This document shows positions 4,586 through 7,906 of a stretch of DNA of 7,906 bases, in pieces (within the stretch, counting starts at the first letter, position 1; the number at the start of each line of letters is the position of its first letter). The notes under the pieces are model-generated. The model was not told where the DNA came from and searched no databases. It saw nothing but the letters and a program-made list of their open reading frames with translations. The position numbers and the translations under genes are program-made. Source of the DNA: Candidatus Bathyarchaeum sp. (GTDB lineage: Archaea > Thermoproteota > Bathyarchaeia > Bathyarchaeales > Bathyarchaeaceae); NCBI GenBank assembly GCA_003096255.1, contig PIXS01000288.1:1-7906 (forward strand), read 5' to 3'.

Positions 4586-6137
4586 TTTTGCCGCCAGCAG
4601 TAAGAGATTCTCCGGCAGCTTTGAGTCTTTTCAGCCGTTCATCCATTTCAGAAAGGGGCTTGGACGGGGGCAGGTCATAGTCGGCTTTTCCCCGTGTTTT
4701 CAGGTAGTCAGGGTAGTGAAGGACCTTTAAGGGAACGGCAAAACGAATCTGGGGCTCTGAAATAAGCAGTGCTTCTCCGATGTCAAGCATCTTTATTTCG
4801 GTGTCACTGTATTCCATGTACGGCGTGTTCTGTGTTAGATAGTCTCTGTCCCGCTTCAGCTCGGTTTTCATGATAACTTTGGTCCAAAGCTCAGCAAAGA
4901 CGTCACGATTAATTTTAGAGGGCCTAGGAGTGACAGCGTTCAAGCCAACCCGATACTTGCGGTATGTGAGGGCGATGTTAGAAAAGATTGTTTTGTGTAT
5001 TTCTGGGTCAAGAAATTCATGAGCTTCCTCGAGAGTGATTAGCAGTGTTGGGAGCTTTTTCCATTCTTCAAAATTGCGTTCCCACAACGTCTTATAATGA
5101 TAGGCGACGTTGCTTGCAGTGAGGCAAGTGACGTTTTGCTGCTCCTCAGAAGTTAAACCTGAGATGTCAATGAGGCAGGTGATTCCTTGACTTACGTTTT
5201 GAACCACATCGTCAATGAAGTTGTAGTTTGAGGGGGGATAAAGATTTGGCGGAAGATCAGAGAGCTTACTCATCAAGGCGCCAACCGCACTCTTGTTCTG
5301 GGGGCCAATGATTCGTCCAATCCCGGCATGCCCCTCAACACGGTATATTTCCAAAGCTTGTTCAATCCAACATTTCCCCAGCTGCTCATACAGCCGGCGG
5401 GCAACTCTGACCTGAGGCTTACTAATGTCAGGAAAAATAGTCCACAATCTTCCAGGAGTCAGGGTATGCAAACCTATGGATAGCTTGCCGTCTCGTGTTG
5501 AATAGTAACGAACCTTAGAGTGAAAAAGTGGGTGATCTCGCAGACCGCTAGCCGCCCCAATGTCCTTGCCTGAGAGGAGTTGACCAGCAAAATCGAAGAT
5601 AAGACCAACAGTTTCAGGGTTGTCGATAATGCGGGCGTTTAGGATAAGTTCAGTGTTGGTTTTTCCTGACCCAGTCATTCCGAACATGCCCATCATCTTT
5701 GGAATGGCCTTGACGCTAATGCCTACCTCGCCTAGAACGTCTTCTCCTGAACGCAGGCGACCTATCTCTAAATCTCCTGAAAGCCGCAAAACTGAGTAAT
5801 CATCTTCATTGGTTTCGTATACTCGGTCCATGTAGTTTGGGTTGAATGTTGGAGACCGCGTTCTTTCGCCATGTCGTTCAAGGAAAAGAATCGCGTCAAC
5901 GTGTCTGAAGCTGGAGTAAGGTCCAAAGGATTCTTTCCCTTCTGCTTCACGAAGCTGCTCATTAGTGTTCAGCGTAGAGGAACTCCCGGCATCCACAACA
6001 CGGGCGTAGAAGCTTCGGGATTCAGAGTCTATCCGAACAATCTGACCAAAAGAAAGGCTTACTCCCTGATTCAGAAAAAAGGAGACAGTGTCCCCTTTAA
6101 CGTCGCGAACAAAACCAACAGGCGCAAACTCAGACAA
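4572..6137 (-). CDS. herA: HerA-family hexameric DNA translocase/helicase (HerA-FtsK superfamily ATPase)
   Basis: Bipolar DNA translocase that works with the NurA nuclease to resect double-strand breaks for recombination, usually alongside Mre11-Rad50 (not seen here). In the 521-residue form, residues about 1-90 form the HAS-type beta barrel (FAPVGFVRDVKGDTVSFFLN onward). Walker A is GMTGSGKT (153-160). LIFDFAGQ (about 179-186) matches the conserved strand after it. Walker B is LLITLEEAHEFL, with the acidic pair at 370-371. ALTYRKYRVGLN (about 389-400) is the arginine-containing motif. The usual SQRPS reads TPRPS (403-407), so the conserved Gln is Pro. The last 40 residues are a charged tail. 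The frame is open to 6254 with ATG candidates at 6173 and 6155, but TTG at 6137 has GGAGGTGA (6143-6150) at perfect distance and overlaps the nurA stop by 8 bp, so it is preferred. Walker motifs are intact. Confidence 0.93.
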   Translation of the reverse strand: MSEFAPVGFVRDVKGDTVSFFLNQGVSLSFGQIVRIDSESRSFYARVVDAGSSSTLNTNEQLREAEGKESFGPYSSFRHVDAILFLERHGERTRSPTFNPNYMDRVYETNEDDYSVLRLSGDLEIGRLRSGEDVLGEVGISVKAIPKMMGMFGMTGSGKTNTELILNARIIDNPETVGLIFDFAGQLLSGKDIGAASGLRDHPLFHSKVRYYSTRDGKLSIGLHTLTPGRLWTIFPDISKPQVRVARRLYEQLGKCWIEQALEIYRVEGHAGIGRIIGPQNKSAVGALMSKLSDLPPNLYPPSNYNFIDDVVQNVSQGITCLIDISGLTSEEQQNVTCLTASNVAYHYKTLWERNFEEWKKLPTLLITLEEAHEFLDPEIHKTIFSNIALTYRKYRVGLNAVTPRPSKINRDVFAELWTKVIMKTELKRDRDYLTQNTPYMEYSDTEIKMLDIGEALLISEPQIRFAVPLKVLHYPDYLKTRGKADYDLPPSKPLSEMDERLKRLKAAGESLTAGGKTKGS

Positions 6138-7152
6138 AACTTTCACCTCCTTCATGAGGGTTTGATATTCCATGAAGTTTGTCAGCAAAACTGCAGGAAA
6201 GCTCTTCTCGACGAAGAGTCTGCAAGATGCCATCATCTGACAGCGCTTCTTCAACTAAATCATAGTATTGAAGAATTTTTGAGATTGATGCACCAGAGAA
6301 TTCGTGGGCAAGCCAAAGGGTAACAGGGTAGCCTAAGCATCGGGGGTCTTCTGAAAGGGATGTTAGAGGAGAAAGAAATTCGGGCACATCGTCTGAAGCT
6401 AAAGGATCCATTATATCACATCGGAAAACGTGTTGACTGTCTTCGCATAGCTTCACAAGGGACACATCGCCGTAAAGATGCTGCTCCATATTTGCCTCTT
6501 TAACTGGATGGTAAACCCACAGAGGATATGATGTAAGAAAGCTTGTTGATGCCATAAAATCTCGACCCTTTTCATCACACAACATAGGAGACTGTTTACT
6601 TATGGCAAGAAGATTAACTTTTTTACGAAGAGCCTCTTCGTAGAGGGATGTGTGAAAGCCCCGTTTTCCACCAAAAAAGCTGGCACCATCCAACAGCACG
6701 TAATCTCCTTCACCTAAGCCACGAAGAGTCTCCCCAACAGCTGAATCCCCTATAGGCTCTTCGTGAAGAAGCTTCAAAGCCATCTCGCTTTCAAGCTGGA
6801 GCCGTCGGTCTATCAAGAAATTAGAGCGGTAACGGCGGTCTCCAACTGGACCCACAACACTCTCGTTGTATCCCCAGTTCACGGTGCGACCATCTACCCA
6901 AGCGTAGGCGACCCGCATGAGGTATATTCCCCAGTTGTGTGCTCTCTTCAAGGTTCTTGTAGAGCAGTCCACAGCAACAAACCTTGAATTGCAGATTTTA
7001 ATCTTCTTTAGAGACTTGATTTTAGTCATGTCAGGTTTAGTGATGATCAAGGGTTGAGGTTTAATGTCGCTGAAGCCTATTTGTCGACCTCTGTCAACAT
7101 ATGTTTTGAGATTGCTTTTCAGCTCAATCAAATCTTCTTGAATCTTGCGCAT
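6130..7152 (-). CDS. nurA: NurA-domain 5'-3' nuclease
   Basis: Nuclease partner of HerA; NurA dimers degrade DNA fed by the HerA hexamer to leave 3' single strands for RadA. The 340-residue product shows NurA landmarks in order: FVAVDCSTR (58-66) with metal-ligand Asp62, the ESE region (Glu121/Glu123), YVLLDGASF (151-159) with Asp155, LLAISKQS (181-188) with Lys186, and GYPVTLWLAHEFS (274-286) with His283. The overall spacing fits the family's RNase-H-like fold. Motif I reads DCS where DGS is common, a small departure. ATG at 7152 is chosen since GAGGAG (7163-7168) is 10 nt upstream; a TTG at 7170 in frame overlaps that site and is less likely. It overlaps herA by 8 bp and lies 74 bp after a small winged-helix gene on the same strand. 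NurA families diverge strongly in sequence, so the call rests on motif order plus the herA neighbour. Confidence 0.88.
   Translation of the reverse strand: MRKIQEDLIELKSNLKTYVDRGRQIGFSDIKPQPLIITKPDMTKIKSLKKIKICNSRFVAVDCSTRTLKRAHNWGIYLMRVAYAWVDGRTVNWGYNESVVGPVGDRRYRSNFLIDRRLQLESEMALKLLHEEPIGDSAVGETLRGLGEGDYVLLDGASFFGGKRGFHTSLYEEALRKKVNLLAISKQSPMLCDEKGRDFMASTSFLTSYPLWVYHPVKEANMEQHLYGDVSLVKLCEDSQHVFRCDIMDPLASDDVPEFLSPLTSLSEDPRCLGYPVTLWLAHEFSGASISKILQYYDLVEEALSDDGILQTLRREELSCSFADKLHGISNPHEGGESFV
6143..6150 (-). promoter_or_regulatory. Perfect Shine-Dalgarno site inside nurA for the herA TTG start
   Basis: GGAGGTGA on the minus strand, complementary to the archaeal 16S 3' end, lies within the last codons of nurA. 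Eight bases separate GGAGG from the TTG at 6137. TTG and the nurA stop TGA share the 8-base overlap TTGTCTGA, the usual arrangement for translational coupling. Confidence 0.7.
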
Positions 7153-7552
7153 AGACGGCTTTCTCCTCAATCACGAAGAGTCTTACAATTAAGGTTAATC
7201 AACATATCTTAAAAGACGCTTATTTATTATCTTTCATGAAGTTGATACTTTGATATTGCAGTCATAATTCTGTATCGTCTCTGGTTTGATGCACCACCTC
7301 TGATGAAGAAACCACGGTCTGTCAAACGAGAAAGATATGTTGAGGCAGTGCTCAAGCGAATGGGTTCGTTGAACTGTTTCTCGTATGCCTCCTGGAGATC
7401 CTTTGAAGAAAACCAGCCTACAGGGAAATGTTTTTCCGCAACTAAACGAACTTTTTCGATCTTTGGCAGCTCAGATGCAGACCTTTCAGATACATCGTTA
7501 GTTGCTGGTGCTCCTCCTAAAAGTTCAACCAAATCAAGGAGACGAAGAGTCT
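6211..7552. repeat. Dispersed 11-mer ACGAAGAGTCT, four exact copies
   Basis: ACGAAGAGTCT occurs at 6211-6221, 6721-6731, 7173-7183 and 7542-7552, all in the same orientation. Three are inside genes, each read on the minus strand as Thr-Leu-Arg (ACT CTT CGT), and one is in the nurA leader. The shorter core ACGAAGAG also occurs at 3420 and 6625 and, inverted, at 563, 6634 and 6757. Copies at 6625-6641 form the inverted repeat ACGAAGAG-C-CTCTTCGT. Confidence 0.55.
7205..7214 (-). promoter_or_regulatory. TATA-like box upstream of nurA
   Basis: TTTTAAGATA on the minus strand would start transcription near 7185, about 33 nt before the nurA ATG. If active, nurA-herA can be transcribed separately from the winged-helix gene ending at 7227. 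A copy of the 11-mer AGACTCTTCGT lies in this leader. Confidence 0.35.
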
Positions 7553-7637
7553 TATCCCTAGTAACTTGACCCTCAAACGTTATCGTGTAACGGTCTCCAT
7601 TATTGAAAACTTCTACGCGAACTTTCTTGGTAGGCAT
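7227..7637 (-). CDS. Small winged-helix DNA-binding protein of unknown function
   Basis: A 136-residue protein in two parts. Residues 4-41 (KKVRVEVFNNGDRYTITFEG and the following helix TRDKTLRLLDLVELLGG) look like a small beta-hairpin plus helix. After a polar linker (42-57) residues about 60-125 form a winged helix: KVRLVAEKHFPVGWFSSKDL, TASTYLSRLTDRGFFIRGG as recognition helix and turn, and NQRRYRI as the wing strand. It resembles archaeal transcription-factor folds but no named family is recognised. ATG at 7637 is preferred, preceded by GGTG (7645-7648) at 7 nt; a GTG at 7667 would add ten residues and could be leaderless because a TATA-like box lies about 25 bp upstream. It sits 74 bp upstream of nurA on the same strand, so it may regulate or be cotranscribed with nurA-herA. 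Confidence 0.8.
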   Translation of the reverse strand: MPTKKVRVEVFNNGDRYTITFEGQVTRDKTLRLLDLVELLGGAPATNDVSERSASELPKIEKVRLVAEKHFPVGWFSSKDLQEAYEKQFNEPIRLSTASTYLSRLTDRGFFIRGGASNQRRYRIMTAISKYQLHER

Positions 7638-7684
7638 ATCGCAGCACCAGTTGAACTTTTTCTTCACTATTTACAACTTCACAA

Positions 7685-7696
7685 GTTATAGATATT
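7685..7696 (-). promoter_or_regulatory. TATA-like box of the small winged-helix gene
   Basis: AATATCTATAAC on the minus strand predicts a start near 7665. This gives a leader of about 28 nt to ATG 7637, or a leaderless message if GTG 7667 is used. Confidence 0.4.
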
Positions 7697-7847
7697 GCGG
7701 TAAAGAGCCTTTAGTGAATAGCCTCAAAAAGCAGCCTAAAATTCAAAAAAAGCTATTTTTGCAAATATTTAGGTTCACACGCTTCACTAAAGCCCCCATT
7801 TGTGAAAACGGAAAAGAGAAAGTGGTGAAGATGTTTTTCCAGTAGAA

Positions 7848-7898
7848 GCGTAGGGGTTCTTTCTATACATGTGAAAGTCCCTATTCACGCTTGTTTTT
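7848..7898 (+). terminator. Imperfect hairpin followed by a T-run
   Basis: Plus-strand pairing of GCG/CGC (7848-7850 with 7888-7890), TAGGG/CCCTA (7851-7855 with 7879-7883) and CTTTC/GAAAG (7859-7863 with 7873-7877) gives about 13 pairs with internal loops, and TTTTT follows at 7894-7898. No plus-strand gene upstream needs it, so the role as terminator is doubtful. Confidence 0.25.
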
Positions 7899-7906
7899 GC
7901 ATTTAA

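Larger units (their letters stand above)
7638..7906. other. Intergenic stretch to the window end, no gene seen
   Basis: No frame with coding character or ribosome binding site is visible on either strand. The plus-strand frame across 7603-7845 mostly shadows the winged-helix gene and the gap. The stretch holds the promoter above, the inverted repeat CTTTAGTGAA/TTCACTAAAG (7709-7718 and 7783-7792) and an imperfect hairpin near the right edge. Confidence 0.5.

Noticed and set aside
5871..6323. Plus-strand 150-codon frame
   Set aside because: Antisense to the herA-nurA junction, both of which have clear motifs; no protein character.

Overview
The window looks archaeal. It carries the start of the large subunit of the archaea-specific DNA polymerase D, a geranylgeranylglyceryl phosphate synthase (first committed step of archaeal ether lipids), an archaeal Elf1-type zinc protein and a HerA-NurA pair. 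PolD argues against a classical crenarchaeon (Sulfolobales or Thermoproteales). Moderate base composition, group-II-looking lipid synthase and the style of the hypothetical proteins suggest a Bathyarchaeia- or Thaumarchaeota-like lineage, but this is inference from reading alone. Shine-Dalgarno sites are strong and several genes appear to start with GTG or TTG.

Left block (1-2300, minus strand, read right to left): elf1-like gene, then GGGP synthase 16 bp downstream, then after 107 bp the N-terminal 395 codons of polC (PolD large subunit, DP2), which runs off the left edge. The first two are almost certainly one transcript, and polC may be part of it. A TATA-like box lies about 70 bp upstream of elf1.

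Middle block (2301-3871) is mostly non-coding. It holds a dense array of TGTGAT/ATCACA half-sites and GTGAYGTCAC palindromes in two clusters (2427-2621 and 3481-3850), a very AT-rich stretch (about 2819-2912), and between the clusters one uncharacterised plus-strand gene (3014-3484) for a small, basic, probably helical protein with a possible helix-turn-helix. The half-sites are far denser here than in the rest of the window. This is the most unusual part of the sequence and could be an operator array or a replication/partition-type site.

Right block (3872-7906): a plus-strand gene for a membrane-anchored coiled-coil protein with a C-terminal winged helix meets herA tail to tail, with a 14-bp overlap of the coding ends. 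On the minus strand a small winged-helix gene (7227-7637) is followed by nurA and herA. nurA and herA overlap by 8 bp at a TTG start preceded by an ideal GGAGGTGA, a sign of translational coupling. NurA (nuclease) and HerA (hexameric translocase) together resect DNA ends for recombination. Beyond 7637 no gene is visible, only inverted repeats and a probable promoter.
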